DNA of 15,641 nucleotides from Thermoproteota archaeon (GCA_011605835.1 JAAOZJ010000076.1:1-15641), one strand, 5' to 3'; numbered from the stretch's first letter, positions 6,436 to 14,503 are shown. Translations and numbers: made by a program. Notes: a model not told the origin generated them from the letters alone.

Positions 6436-8169
6436 TTATTGGAAGAGCTCCTTTAAAGCTCCTTTCGCCTCCCTCCTCTTGACATAGGCCTCGATCACTT
6501 CGGGCAGCTCGCTTATCGGGCACCTCACCTGCCTCCACGTGTCTCTGTCTCTCACGGTTACCGTGCCGTCCTCCATAGTCTGGTGGTCGATGGTTATCGC
6601 GAGCGGCACGCCTATCTCGTCAGCCCTAGCGTACCTCCTGCCTATGGACCCCGAGTCATCGTACTCGACCACTAGCCCCCTGAGCTTCAGCGCGTTGTAG
6701 ACCTCCATAGCCTTTTCGGGGAGCCCATCCCTGTTCACCAGCGGCAGGACGACGGCCTCTATCGGGGCCACGTCCGGGGGAAGCGACAATATGGTCCTGC
6801 CCTCCCTCTCTCTGTACGCGTACTCCATGGTCGCGTACACGAGCCTCTCAGCGCCGAAGGATGGCTCCGCGACGAAGGGTATGAACCTTCGACCCTTCAC
6901 CACCTTCTTGACCTTCTCGAAGCTGACGTGCTTTTGGTAGACCCTGAACTTGCCCATCTCGAAGAACCCCTTGCTCTGAATCTCCTCTAGGACCCTCTCC
7001 CCCGGCATGAGCTTCAAGGCATTGACGACGGCAGGCGCCTCCGCGCCGAAGTCCTCCTTTATCGCCTCCACAACCGGTCTCGCCTCCACCTCCTCGACCT
7101 CCACCTCCGCTGGCAATTGCTTGTAGACCCTCAAGTCCTCCCCGCTTGAGGCCATGTGACCTCTCAGGTCGTAGTCCGTCCTGAACGCGTGCCCGGAGAC
7201 CTCGACCCATCCCCACCTCTCCAGCTTGACGACTTGGTCGTAGACCTGAGAGGCGTAGTGGGCCCTCTCGTGGGGTAGCTTAGCTACGAACATCTGCTTG
7301 TCCCACGGGATCCCGAGGTCTTGAACGAACTTCTGGGCCGTGACCATGAAGTACGCGAGCCACTCGCAAGCCACGAGCCCCCGCTTGAGCGCCTCGTCGA
7401 CCGTCACCTCGATGGGGGTTAAGTCCTTCTTGGCGACTCGCTCCTCGGGGACCAGCCTCAAGACCTCGCCCCTGTCGAGGACGGGGCACGTGGGCTCTTG
7501 GGGGTCGTAGAAGAGCTCGAGCTCCATTATCGTGAACTCCCTCAACCTTATGGGGCCCTGCCTGGGAGATATCTCGTTCCTCATGACTTTGCCTACCTGG
7601 GCTATGCCCAGTGGCAGTTTGTTCCTGGTGACGTTGTACACCCTGTTGAAGGTGGTGAACATGCCTTGGGCCGCCTCAGGCCTGGCGAAGCCGACGTTCT
7701 CGCTGTAGGGCCCTATGGCCGTCTTAAATAAGAGGTTGAACTTCTTGACGCCCCCCAGATGACCTCCGCACTCGGGGCACTTGACCCCTTTCTCGACAAT
7801 TATGGAGGTCAATTGCTCTTCGCTCAACCCCTCGAGCCCTGAAAGCCCTGTCTGCTCCTCTATCACGTGATCCGCCCTGAACTTCCTCCCGCATTTCAAG
7901 CACTCGACCATGTAGTCCGTGAAATGGCTGACGTGTCCCGAGGCCTCGAAGACCTTGTACGGCGCTATTATCGGCGTCTCTATCTCCACGACGAAATCTT
8001 GATTCCTCAGGACGAACCAGTAGCGCCACTTCTCCTCGATCTTCCTCTTGAGGAGCTTGCCGAGGGGGCCGAAGTCTAGGAACCCGCTCACGCCACCGTA
8101 GAGCTCCGCCGAGGTCCAGAAGAAGCCCCTCCTCCTCGCCAGCTCCATCACCTTATCCGCGATGCTCAT
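6436..8169 (-). CDS. glyS: Glycyl-tRNA synthetase, alpha2 (archaeal/eukaryotic type)
   Basis: It charges tRNA-Gly with glycine. It has 577 residues. The N-terminus ARRRGFFWTSAELYGGVSGFLDFGPLG is typical of the single-chain class II enzyme, with motif 1 near residues 45-70. A Zn-ribbon-like insertion has cysteine pairs C90/C93 and C131/C134. Motif 2 is MRNEISPRQGPIRLREF (196-212) and motif 3 includes PSFGAERLVYATMEYAY starting near 436. The HGTP-type anticodon-binding domain fills the last 120 residues. The ATG at 8169 follows AAGGTG, and a strong TATA box lies about 50 nt upstream. The DPBB gene follows on the same strand. All core motifs are present and nothing is truncated. Confidence 0.97.
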   Translation of the reverse strand: MSIADKVMELARRRGFFWTSAELYGGVSGFLDFGPLGKLLKRKIEEKWRYWFVLRNQDFVVEIETPIIAPYKVFEASGHVSHFTDYMVECLKCGRKFRADHVIEEQTGLSGLEGLSEEQLTSIIVEKGVKCPECGGHLGGVKKFNLLFKTAIGPYSENVGFARPEAAQGMFTTFNRVYNVTRNKLPLGIAQVGKVMRNEISPRQGPIRLREFTIMELELFYDPQEPTCPVLDRGEVLRLVPEERVAKKDLTPIEVTVDEALKRGLVACEWLAYFMVTAQKFVQDLGIPWDKQMFVAKLPHERAHYASQVYDQVVKLERWGWVEVSGHAFRTDYDLRGHMASSGEDLRVYKQLPAEVEVEEVEARPVVEAIKEDFGAEAPAVVNALKLMPGERVLEEIQSKGFFEMGKFRVYQKHVSFEKVKKVVKGRRFIPFVAEPSFGAERLVYATMEYAYREREGRTILSLPPDVAPIEAVVLPLVNRDGLPEKAMEVYNALKLRGLVVEYDDSGSIGRRYARADEIGVPLAITIDHQTMEDGTVTVRDRDTWRQVRCPISELPEVIEAYVKRREAKGALKELFQ

Positions 8170-8216
8170 CGCTCAGCACCTTCGCCTCTGAAGACCACAG
8201 CATCCTAGTTGCCGTT

Positions 8217-8228
8217 AGATATAAAAGC
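8217..8228 (-). promoter_or_regulatory. TATA box of the glycyl-tRNA synthetase gene
   Basis: The minus strand reads GCTTTTATATCT, a close match to the archaeal TATA consensus. Transcription would start near 8195, leaving a leader of about 26 nt with an AAGGTG ribosome site. Confidence 0.6.
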
Positions 8229-8238
8229 TCTTCCAAGC

Positions 8239-9246
8239 TCAAGGCATGGCAATGGCCTCTATCTTCAGCCTCCTCTTGACCTCTCGCGCGAACTCCGCGC
8301 CATAACCGTCCCTGCTATTGTCGACTATGACCAGCTTAGGCCTGCAGTCCTCCACGTACGCCAAGAGGTGGTTGAAGTCGCTGTGGCTACTTAAGGAGAC
8401 CCTGTACGTGTCATTGGACACCTTCCTGTGCGTGACCTTGAACTCCCACCCCGTCAGGTGGATCTTCAAGCCCCTCACCTTCTCGCCCAACTTCGACGTA
8501 TGCTTGAAGAAGACGTAACCTCCATCGCCTCTGAGCACATCGAGCCCCTCGCTCGACGTCGCATTTATCACGTCACGGATTCCTAAGTTATGCTTGGCGC
8601 AGACAGTCGTCAGCTCGTACATCTTCCCTTCAGCTAGGAAGGGCTCTCGAATACCGTTCCTCCGTAGGACCTCCATCACCTCCTGCACCTTCCCGTAGAA
8701 GCCGTATATGTGGACTGGTTGCCTCCGGACCTCGCTGCTCACGAGTTCCATCAACGCATCGTATACCTCGTCTATCGGAGGCCTGACGCACCTCGGATGC
8801 CCGTAGGTCGCCTCTATGACCAGGACATCCGCGTCGATGACCGGCGCCCCCGGGAGCCTGAAGTCGCCAGTGTACAGGGCCCTGCCTCCCTCGGGGTCTT
8901 CCACTAAAACCTGAGCCGAGCCGGGTATGTGGCCCGAGGGGTAAAACGTCATCACGTCGGCGCCGACCATCACCGGCTCCCCGTACCTCAGGGGTACGAC
9001 CTCCTCAGCCCTCCTGCCGTAGAGGACACAAAGCATGTCCCTCGTTAGCGGGGTGGCGTAGACCGCTCCGCACTTCCTCAGGCTATCCCTTAGGCCGAAG
9101 ACGTGGTCGTAGTGGGCGTGGGTTACGACTCTTACCCCCCTTCCGTCCTCGTGGGCGTCGCAGGCCACGTTCTCTCCTAACAAGATCGCCTTGTTCTTGG
9201 TCACCGCCGCATTGAGCACTAAGGGCACCGACCACTCATTTAGCAT
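8239..9246 (-). CDS. Metallo-beta-lactamase-fold nuclease-like protein (Artemis/beta-CASP related)
   Basis: 335 residues. The metal-site motifs run in order: HAHYDH (43-48), SGHIPGS with His106, YTGDF with Asp128, IEATYG with Glu145, LTGW (264-267) and SSHSDF with His288. The H-x-H-x-D-H core plus ExTYG, TGW and a late SxHSD are seen in COG1236-like exonucleases, RNase J/CPSF relatives and ligase-associated SNM1-type nucleases. At 335 residues it is short, closer to the ligase-associated DNA exonuclease group than to CPSF-type proteins with KH domains. The likely role is RNA or DNA end processing with two zinc ions. The start is unsure: the ATG at 9246 has no clear ribosome site and is only about 10 nt past a TATA-like box, so a GTG at 9228 is a real alternative. 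It lies between the GlyRS gene and the DUF35 gene, all on the minus strand. Confidence 0.85.
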   Translation of the reverse strand: MLNEWSVPLVLNAAVTKNKAILLGENVACDAHEDGRGVRVVTHAHYDHVFGLRDSLRKCGAVYATPLTRDMLCVLYGRRAEEVVPLRYGEPVMVGADVMTFYPSGHIPGSAQVLVEDPEGGRALYTGDFRLPGAPVIDADVLVIEATYGHPRCVRPPIDEVYDALMELVSSEVRRQPVHIYGFYGKVQEVMEVLRRNGIREPFLAEGKMYELTTVCAKHNLGIRDVINATSSEGLDVLRGDGGYVFFKHTSKLGEKVRGLKIHLTGWEFKVTHRKVSNDTYRVSLSSHSDFNHLLAYVEDCRPKLVIVDNSRDGYGAEFAREVKRRLKIEAIAMP

Positions 9247-9255
9247 AGTCTTCAG

Positions 9256-9264
9256 CTTAAAAGG
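9256..9264 (-). promoter_or_regulatory. TATA-like box before the metallo-beta-lactamase gene
   Basis: The minus strand reads CCTTTTAAG. A start about 26 nt on would be near 9233, inside the frame that begins at 9246, and would favour a leaderless GTG at 9228. TTTAATC near 9348-9354 on the minus strand is an alternative with a longer leader. Confidence 0.35.
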
Positions 9265-9361
9265 TCTCTGACCACTTGAGCGCTCTGCGCGCTGGGCGCG
9301 TCCGAGCAGACAGGTGACATCTCTGAGTCGAGGACCTTGAGGAGCGATTAAATGAAGCGAG

Positions 9362-9757
9362 TCAACCTATCACTGGCCTGAACTTGTACGTGTAGCAGAT
9401 CATGCCGCCTTCAAGTTGCTCCGGCAACTTCCTTATGGTCAGCTCGACCTCCATGCCTTCTTTGACCTCGTTGACGTCTACGTCAGTTATTTGGGCCACG
9501 ACCCTTACCCCGTTCTCGAGCTCCACTATGCCGACCACGTAGGGCACCACGACGTCGTAGCCCTTGGGCGCTGAGTACACGACCGTGTACTCCACCAGCC
9601 TGCCCCTCTCGGGCAGCTTGCACTCCTCCAGCTTCGTCGAGCCGCAGTAGGAGCACACGAGGCGCGGGGGGAAGAAGGCTTTGCCGCACACAGCGCATCT
9701 GTTCCCCACGAGCCTGTATCTGTGAAGCCTAGTCCTCCAGTAGGCAGAGGTGACCAT
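9362..9757 (-). CDS. DUF35 Zn-ribbon/OB-fold protein, partner of HMG-CoA synthase and thiolase
   Basis: 131 residues from the ATG at 9757. This ATG overlaps the thiolase stop as TGATG and has GAGGTG 8 nt upstream; a GTG at 9766 is less likely because it has no ribosome site. The rubredoxin-like Zn ribbon uses C21, C24, C35 and C38 (CAVCGKAFFPPRLVCSYCG). An OB-fold part follows (GRLVEYTVVYSAPKGYDVVVPYV...). In the archaeal acetoacetyl-CoA thiolase/HMG-CoA synthase complex a DUF35 protein of this type bridges the two enzymes; in actinobacterial sterol breakdown a DUF35 protein (ChsH2) pairs with the thiolase-fold aldolase Ltp2. Last gene of the trio, probably translationally coupled to the thiolase. 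Confidence 0.92.
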   Translation of the reverse strand: MVTSAYWRTRLHRYRLVGNRCAVCGKAFFPPRLVCSYCGSTKLEECKLPERGRLVEYTVVYSAPKGYDVVVPYVVGIVELENGVRVVAQITDVDVNEVKEGMEVELTIRKLPEQLEGGMICYTYKFRPVIG

Positions 9758-10935
9758 CAGCAACACACCTCGAACAGGTTTATGACCACCACGGAGTTGA
9801 ACCCGCAGCTTGTGTGCGTTAACCCAACTCTCGCGCCCTTAACCTGGTTCTGCCCGGCGTTGTTGGTCAGTTGTAAGAAGGCCTCGACGGCTTGGTAGAC
9901 ACCGACGGCCCCGAGGGGCGCTCCGCGGGCCTTGAGCCCGCCGAACGTGTTCACCGGCACGGAGCCCTTCAGCGTGACCTCACCTCTCTTGAGTAGCTCC
10001 ACGCCTCCGCCTGGGTCGCAAAGCCCCAGCCTCTCGAGGGCTATGACACCCATCACGGAGTAGTCATCGTAGAGCTCCGCGAAGCTCAGGTCCGACGGCT
10101 TAACCTTGGCCTTTTCGTAAGCCCTCCGTGAGGCCTCGACTAATGCCCTCATGGCCAGCAGATCCTCTCTCTCCATCGGGTTAATTCTGTCTCGAGCGAC
10201 CTCCGAGGCGGCGACCCTCACGTGCGGTAGCCCCAGCTCCTTAGCCATCTCGTGCGGGCACATGATTATCGCGGCGGCGCCGTCGCCGGGAGACGGGGCT
10301 TCGAGGACCCTTACGGGCTCTGCTAGGAAGGCCGAGTCCATTATCGCCTCGACGGACAGCTTAAACGGGTACTGGGCGTGGCTACATGTAAGGGCGTGCT
10401 CGTGGTCCACAACGGACATCAGCGCGACGTCCTCCTGTCTCGCTTTGTAGCGCTTCAAGTAAGCCTTGTAGATCAGCGCAGCTAGGCTATGGACGGTTAT
10501 GCCCGTGTACTTGAACTGTTCTTGGTCTTGGGCCGAAGTCAGCGCGGATACGACGTCTTGAGGCGACGCCTCGCTCATCTTCTCGACCCCGCAGACCAAG
10601 ACCAGGTCCCTTATGCCGTGGGCCACGTCCATGTAGGCCTCGTGTATCGCAAGGGCGCCTGAGGCCCCTCCGGCATCTATCGATATCGCGAACTTATCGT
10701 AGAGCCCTAGGCTATCGGCCAAGACGTTCGCCAAGTTCGTCTGTCCTTGGATGTACCCCGAGAGGGCGTTCGCCACGTATACCCCATCCAAAGACCTCGC
10801 GCTGAGACCCGCGCTCTCGAGGGCTTTTAGAGAGGCCTCTACGAAAAGCCCCTTGAGGGACTTCTCCCAGTGCTCCGATACTCTAGTGTAGCCGACGGAT
10901 ATCACTGCGACATCTCTCATAGGCCGGCACTTCAC
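9757..10935 (-). CDS. Thiolase-fold protein (SCP2/archaeal type) lacking the canonical catalytic residues
   Basis: 392 residues, aligning end to end by eye with archaeal acetoacetyl-CoA thiolases: RDVAVISVGYT at the start, CGVEKMSEASP, DGAAAIIMCP, VNTFGGLKARG and GLTHTSCG near the end. The family's nucleophile sits in EAACASG; here the stretch is DAGGASG, with Gly90 in place of Cys. The HDAF/HDCF His is Tyr289 (ELYDDY), and the GHP His is Ala339 (GAP). It is therefore probably not a working Claisen thiolase. The YDDY form recalls thiolase-like 'lipid-transfer' proteins and Ltp2-type aldolases that act with DUF35 partners. The ATG at 10935 overlaps the HMG-CoA synthase stop by 4 nt and the DUF35 start by 1 nt, so the three are co-translated. 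A structural or CoA-binding role within the complex is the other option. Confidence 0.9.
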   Translation of the reverse strand: MKCRPMRDVAVISVGYTRVSEHWEKSLKGLFVEASLKALESAGLSARSLDGVYVANALSGYIQGQTNLANVLADSLGLYDKFAISIDAGGASGALAIHEAYMDVAHGIRDLVLVCGVEKMSEASPQDVVSALTSAQDQEQFKYTGITVHSLAALIYKAYLKRYKARQEDVALMSVVDHEHALTCSHAQYPFKLSVEAIMDSAFLAEPVRVLEAPSPGDGAAAIIMCPHEMAKELGLPHVRVAASEVARDRINPMEREDLLAMRALVEASRRAYEKAKVKPSDLSFAELYDDYSVMGVIALERLGLCDPGGGVELLKRGEVTLKGSVPVNTFGGLKARGAPLGAVGVYQAVEAFLQLTNNAGQNQVKGARVGLTHTSCGFNSVVVINLFEVCC

Positions 10936-11993
10936 ATCAGTATCTTGTTCCTGAACTTGGCGTACATCGAGTAGTCTATCTCCTTCCTCCTAGACAGGAA
11001 GGCCGAGACCTTGGGAGCCCTATCCCTCTTTTCCTCTATAGCATCTTGGACTACGAAGCTGAAGGCGTCGCTACCAGCGCCAGAGCCGTAGGACACCAAC
11101 AAGATCCTGTCGCCCGGCTTAGCAACGTCTAGGACTGCGGCTAACCCTATCATCGAGGACCCGGAGTACGTGTTCCCTATCATCGAGCACACGAGGCCTG
11201 GCTTGACCTTCTCCTCCGGTATTCCGAGGTAGCGAGCGGCTTTCAGCGGGAACTTGCAGTTCGGCTGATGGAAAACTGCGTAGTCGAAGTCGCTTGGCCT
11301 CAGCCCCAGCTCAGCCATCAAGCTCTTGGCGGCCATGACCGTGTGCCTGAAGTAGGCGGGCTCCCCCGTGAAGCGGCCCATGTGGTAGGGGTAGCGATCA
11401 CCGTCTCTTCTCCAGAAGTCAGGCGTGTCAGTCACGAACGAGTAGCTGCCCTCGACGTAAGCTATAGTCTCATGGCTCTTCTTGGCGAATATGAAGGCCC
11501 CGCCGCCGGAGCCAGCCGTGTACTCTAGGGCGTCGGCGGGCCTCCCTTGGGCCGTGTCGACCCCTATGGCCATGGCGTACTCGACCATGCCCGAGGCCAC
11601 CAAGCCTATCGAGGCTTGGAAGGCCTCGGTACCAGCCTTACAGGCGAACTCGTAGTCCGCGGCCAATACGTTGGGGGTAGCCCCGATGGCCTCCGCGACT
11701 ATCGTGCTGCAGGGCTTGACGGCGTAGGGCTTGGACTCCGTCCCCACGTAGACGGCCCCTATCTCGTCGGGCCTTATGCCGGCCCTCCTGATGGCGTACC
11801 TCGCGGCCTCGATCGCTATGGTAACCGCGTCTTCATCGGGCCCGGCGACGGCCTTCTCCTCCACCGGAAGGTCGTCGTTGAGCTTGCCCCACACGCGAGC
11901 TATCTCAGCCGTCCTAATCCTGTAGACCGGGACGTAAACCCCATAACCAATGATCCCTACGTCATCATCTGGCCTCAAGGCTTGATACCCCAT
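10932..11993 (-). CDS. Hydroxymethylglutaryl-CoA synthase, archaeal type
   Basis: It condenses acetyl-CoA with acetoacetyl-CoA to HMG-CoA, an early mevalonate-pathway step for archaeal isoprenoid lipids. It has 353 residues, normal for the archaeal enzyme. The catalytic set is intact: Glu86 in VGTESKPYAVKP, Cys118 in EFACKAGTEAFQ, and His242 in FHQPNCKFP (usually HQPNGKFP, so Gly to Cys at 246). The N-terminal GIIGYGVYVPVYRI and the late SYGSGAGSDAFSF are also typical. The ATG at 11993 is only about 20 nt after the likely transcription start and has no strong ribosome site. It heads an operon with the degenerate thiolase (4-nt overlap) and DUF35. If the operon is not part of lipid synthesis, it could be a thiolase-superfamily paralog with another acyl substrate, but the residues favour true HMG-CoA synthase. 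Confidence 0.94.
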   Translation of the reverse strand: MGYQALRPDDDVGIIGYGVYVPVYRIRTAEIARVWGKLNDDLPVEEKAVAGPDEDAVTIAIEAARYAIRRAGIRPDEIGAVYVGTESKPYAVKPCSTIVAEAIGATPNVLAADYEFACKAGTEAFQASIGLVASGMVEYAMAIGVDTAQGRPADALEYTAGSGGGAFIFAKKSHETIAYVEGSYSFVTDTPDFWRRDGDRYPYHMGRFTGEPAYFRHTVMAAKSLMAELGLRPSDFDYAVFHQPNCKFPLKAARYLGIPEEKVKPGLVCSMIGNTYSGSSMIGLAAVLDVAKPGDRILLVSYGSGAGSDAFSFVVQDAIEEKRDRAPKVSAFLSRRKEIDYSMYAKFRNKILM

Positions 11994-12033
11994 GATAAGG
12001 GGAAATGTTGAGAGAAAGGTGGTTACGTGTCGA

Positions 12034-12042
12034 CTATTTATG
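12034..12042 (-). promoter_or_regulatory. TATA box of the HMG-CoA synthase operon
   Basis: The minus strand reads CATAAATAG, preceded by purine-rich GAAAGG that may act as a BRE. Transcription would start near 12012, about 19 nt before the ATG at 11993. Confidence 0.5.
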
Positions 12043-12146
12043 CCTTTCGTCTAGCGTCTAATAATTCTACGTTAGTTGTCGAATGCTAGGAATTACTCCA
12101 TGATCATCCTCATCGTACTTGAGAGGGTGTAAAGCAAGCATGAAAG

Positions 12147-12170
12147 CTTTTAAAAGTTTGATGAAAAAGC
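12147..12170 (-). terminator. T-rich terminator region after the aldehyde oxidoreductase gene
   Basis: After the stop at 12177 the minus strand shows GCTTTTTC (12163-12170) and then the palindrome CTTTTAAAAG (12147-12156). Runs of T like these end archaeal transcripts. The rest of 11994-12176 shows only the HMG-CoA synthase promoter. Confidence 0.45.
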
Positions 12171-12176
12171 GAGCCA

Positions 12177-14042
12177 TCATCCTTCAGATAGATCGACGCC
12201 CAGCTTTTCTAGCTCCTCGACGACGAAGCCGAGGTCCAGGCTCCTCAGCTTGGACTTAGTTGGCCTGCCATTGCGGTCCCAGCCCCTCAGCCTGTAGTAC
12301 TCGTCAAGTAGCCTCCCGTAGCCCTCTCTGTCGAGCTTAACTCCCTTGAACGGGCCTGAGGGGAGTCCCTCCTCGAACCACCGAGGTGGGGGGTAGTCCC
12401 ATGAGCGGTCCATGTGCGGGTACTCCCTCAGCCAAATGCATCTGGTCAAGTTGTACACCCTCTCGGCCACCATCAACAGGTCGTCGAACTTGCGGTCTAT
12501 GCCCGTAACCGCCCTGTACAGCCTCTCGTAGTACGTCAGGGGCAACGAAAGCTCGACCCAAGGGAGCCTGCAGCAGGTCAGTATGTCGAAGAGGGACCTG
12601 ACGTGTTGTAAATAGATGACCCACTTGGCCTTGTCGGGGGTGTACAGCGTCCTGCCCACCTTGATGTCGTAAGTTATCGCCCAGGCCCTGTTGTGGTGGG
12701 CTCCTATGTCGCACGTTCCGTAGGCCAAGGCCATAGCCGGAGCCGCCCTGCTCTCGTAAGCCGATATCTCGAGCCCCTTGACGTGCATGGCTACCTTGAC
12801 CGCTTCGCCGCCCAGCTTCTCCGCGACCCTCTTGGTCCCATGCGCTAGGAGGTCGCCTATTCCACGCCTGTAGGCTATGTCCTCGACCAGCTTGGCTATC
12901 CCGTCAACGTCGCCAAAGTCGGCCTCGATTCCCTTCAGCAGCCCCTTCCTCTTACACTCTATAGCGAAGGCGACGACGCCTCCGGTCGATATGGTGTCCA
13001 AGCCAAGCTCGTCACAGAGCCTGTTGAGCTTGACCACTTCCTCTATGCTGTTGAGAGCGCAGTTGCTACCTATCATGGCAGCCGTCTCGTACTCAGGCCC
13101 CTCCACGACTGTACCCGCGAACTTCCCCTCCTTGACCCTCGATATCTGCCCGCATGGCATCGCACAGCAGAAGCACCCATGGTTCCCTATCTTGACCCTC
13201 GACTCCATGGCATCTCCACTTATCATCTCGGCCTTCTCATAAACCGCTTCACTCATGTTCCTCGTGGGCAAAGCCGAGTTCTCATTGCTCCATAATATCA
13301 GTTGCATAGTCCCTTGCCTTATCCAAGCCTTCTGCCCTTCGTTCTTGAAGCAGTACTCGTAAGCCTCTCGAGCTACCTCAATCATTGACTCGACGTCGTA
13401 GATCGGTATGTCCATAGAGCCCGAGGCCACGACGGCCTTGACCTTCTTAGAGCCCAGCACTGCCCCTATGCCGGTCCTACCGGCCTGCCTGCCGAAGTCC
13501 GATGTTATACTGGCGAAGCATACTAAGTTCTCCCCAGCGGGGCCTATCGTCAAGCAGGAAATCGACCTATCGTTGAGCTCCCGCTTGAGGGCTTCCTCGG
13601 CTTCTATGGAGCCTAGGCCCCATAGGTGGTCGGCTTTCTCGATGCTCACCTCGCCGTCGAAGACCTTCACGTACACGGGCTTGTCGCTCTTCCCCTCTAT
13701 TATCAAGGCGTCGAACCCTGCCTGCTTGAGCTCGACGCCGAACCTCCCCCCGACGTTGCTGTCGCCGTAGGCCCCCGTCATGGGGCTTTTGGAGCAGAGA
13801 GTCGTCTTGCCGGTACCAGTGAAGTAAGTCCCGGTCAAGGGCCCCGTGGCTATCACGACCTTGTTGTCGGGGAAGAAGGGCTCCACGCCCCTCGGCACTT
13901 CGTCCCACAACATCTTGGCCCCCCAGCCCCTCCCCCCTACGTAGTTTAAGACGAGCTCTTCTGTGAGCTCTTGAACCTTGACCTCCCTCTTAGTCAAGTT
14001 TACCCTAGCGATCTTATTCATGTAGCCTCCTCTCGCTATCAC
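12177..14042 (-). CDS. Tungsten-containing aldehyde:ferredoxin oxidoreductase (AOR family)
   Basis: It oxidises aldehydes to carboxylic acids, or the reverse, with electrons passing to ferredoxin, using a tungsto-bispterin cofactor and one [4Fe-4S] cluster. It has 621 residues from the GTG at 14042. Cluster ligands are visible as HGCFCCAMPC (C290, C293, C297) and as C491 in the DILTCC motif, which matches the family's DxxGLC. The pterin-binding region includes GGRFGVELKQAGFDALIIEGK. I chose the GTG at 14042 because AGGAGG lies 8 nt upstream and the resulting N-terminus (RGGYMNKIARVNL) fits the family's GYMGKILRVNL. The ATG at 14021 with its own GGAGG, or the GTG at 14051, are alternatives. 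It follows the ferredoxin gene by 12 nt, so the two form an operon. The substrate cannot be read; the ferredoxin pairing recalls WOR5-type and bacterial AorAB enzymes. Confidence 0.95.
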   Translation of the reverse strand: MIARGGYMNKIARVNLTKREVKVQELTEELVLNYVGGRGWGAKMLWDEVPRGVEPFFPDNKVVIATGPLTGTYFTGTGKTTLCSKSPMTGAYGDSNVGGRFGVELKQAGFDALIIEGKSDKPVYVKVFDGEVSIEKADHLWGLGSIEAEEALKRELNDRSISCLTIGPAGENLVCFASITSDFGRQAGRTGIGAVLGSKKVKAVVASGSMDIPIYDVESMIEVAREAYEYCFKNEGQKAWIRQGTMQLILWSNENSALPTRNMSEAVYEKAEMISGDAMESRVKIGNHGCFCCAMPCGQISRVKEGKFAGTVVEGPEYETAAMIGSNCALNSIEEVVKLNRLCDELGLDTISTGGVVAFAIECKRKGLLKGIEADFGDVDGIAKLVEDIAYRRGIGDLLAHGTKRVAEKLGGEAVKVAMHVKGLEISAYESRAAPAMALAYGTCDIGAHHNRAWAITYDIKVGRTLYTPDKAKWVIYLQHVRSLFDILTCCRLPWVELSLPLTYYERLYRAVTGIDRKFDDLLMVAERVYNLTRCIWLREYPHMDRSWDYPPPRWFEEGLPSGPFKGVKLDREGYGRLLDEYYRLRGWDRNGRPTKSKLRSLDLGFVVEELEKLGVDLSEG

Positions 14043-14054
14043 CTCGGCCACCTC

Positions 14055-14459
14055 CTAGGACTCAGTGACCCTCAGGGCCTCCGTTGGACACATCCTGACG
14101 CACTGGGGGTCCCCGTTGCACAGATCACAAACCAATGGGATCCTCAGGTCCTCGTGGAAGAATATGCCCTCGAAGGGACACGCCGGAGCGCACTTCTTAC
14201 AGAGCGTGCAAAGAGCCTCGTCGACCTCTACGCGCCGGCCATCGAACTTCAGAGCGCCCGAGGGACAAGCCTTAATGCACGGCTTCTCCTCGCAAAGCCT
14301 GCAGACCTTGATGCGCATCTTCACGTCGTCCTTCAACACCCACATCTCAGCCCTTATCGCTGACTTCTTGGGGTTGTTAACCTTGAAGTGAGCCAAGGCG
14401 CAGGTGAGCTCACACACGCCGCAGGCCGCGCACCTCTCCTCGAGAACCTCTAACCTCAT
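14055..14459 (-). CDS. Four-cluster [4Fe-4S] ferredoxin subunit, electron partner of the AOR
   Basis: 134 residues with sixteen cysteines in four groups. They are C10/C13/C16/C20, then VCRLCEEKPCIKACP, LCTLCKKCAPACP and VCDLCNGDPQCVRMCP, enough for four [4Fe-4S] clusters as in HycB/DmsB-like electron-transfer subunits. It has no twin-arginine or signal sequence, so it acts in the cytoplasm. The ATG at 14459 has AGAGGT about 10 nt upstream. The gene sits directly before the aldehyde oxidoreductase gene and very likely wires it to another electron carrier, like the small subunits of WOR5 and AorAB. It is divergent from gatC. Confidence 0.94.
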   Translation of the reverse strand: MRLEVLEERCAACGVCELTCALAHFKVNNPKKSAIRAEMWVLKDDVKMRIKVCRLCEEKPCIKACPSGALKFDGRRVEVDEALCTLCKKCAPACPFEGIFFHEDLRIPLVCDLCNGDPQCVRMCPTEALRVTES

Positions 14460-14503
14460 ATTCCTTAGACCTCTTGCAGAGAGGATAGAAGGTCCATCGA
14501 GTG

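Noticed and set aside
9279..9293. GC-rich inverted repeat AGCGC-N5-GCGCT between DUF35 and the metallo-beta-lactamase gene
   Set aside because: Only 5-bp arms of very simple GC sequence; expected by chance and with no T run after it.
11951..11975. GATGATGA at the start of the HMG-CoA synthase gene as a box C
   Set aside because: It encodes the Asp-Asp-Asp stretch of the protein and has no box D partner.
12080..12112. GATGAGGATGAT on the minus strand as a box C of a C/D guide RNA
   Set aside because: No box D (CTGA) at a suitable distance and no second C'/D' pair.
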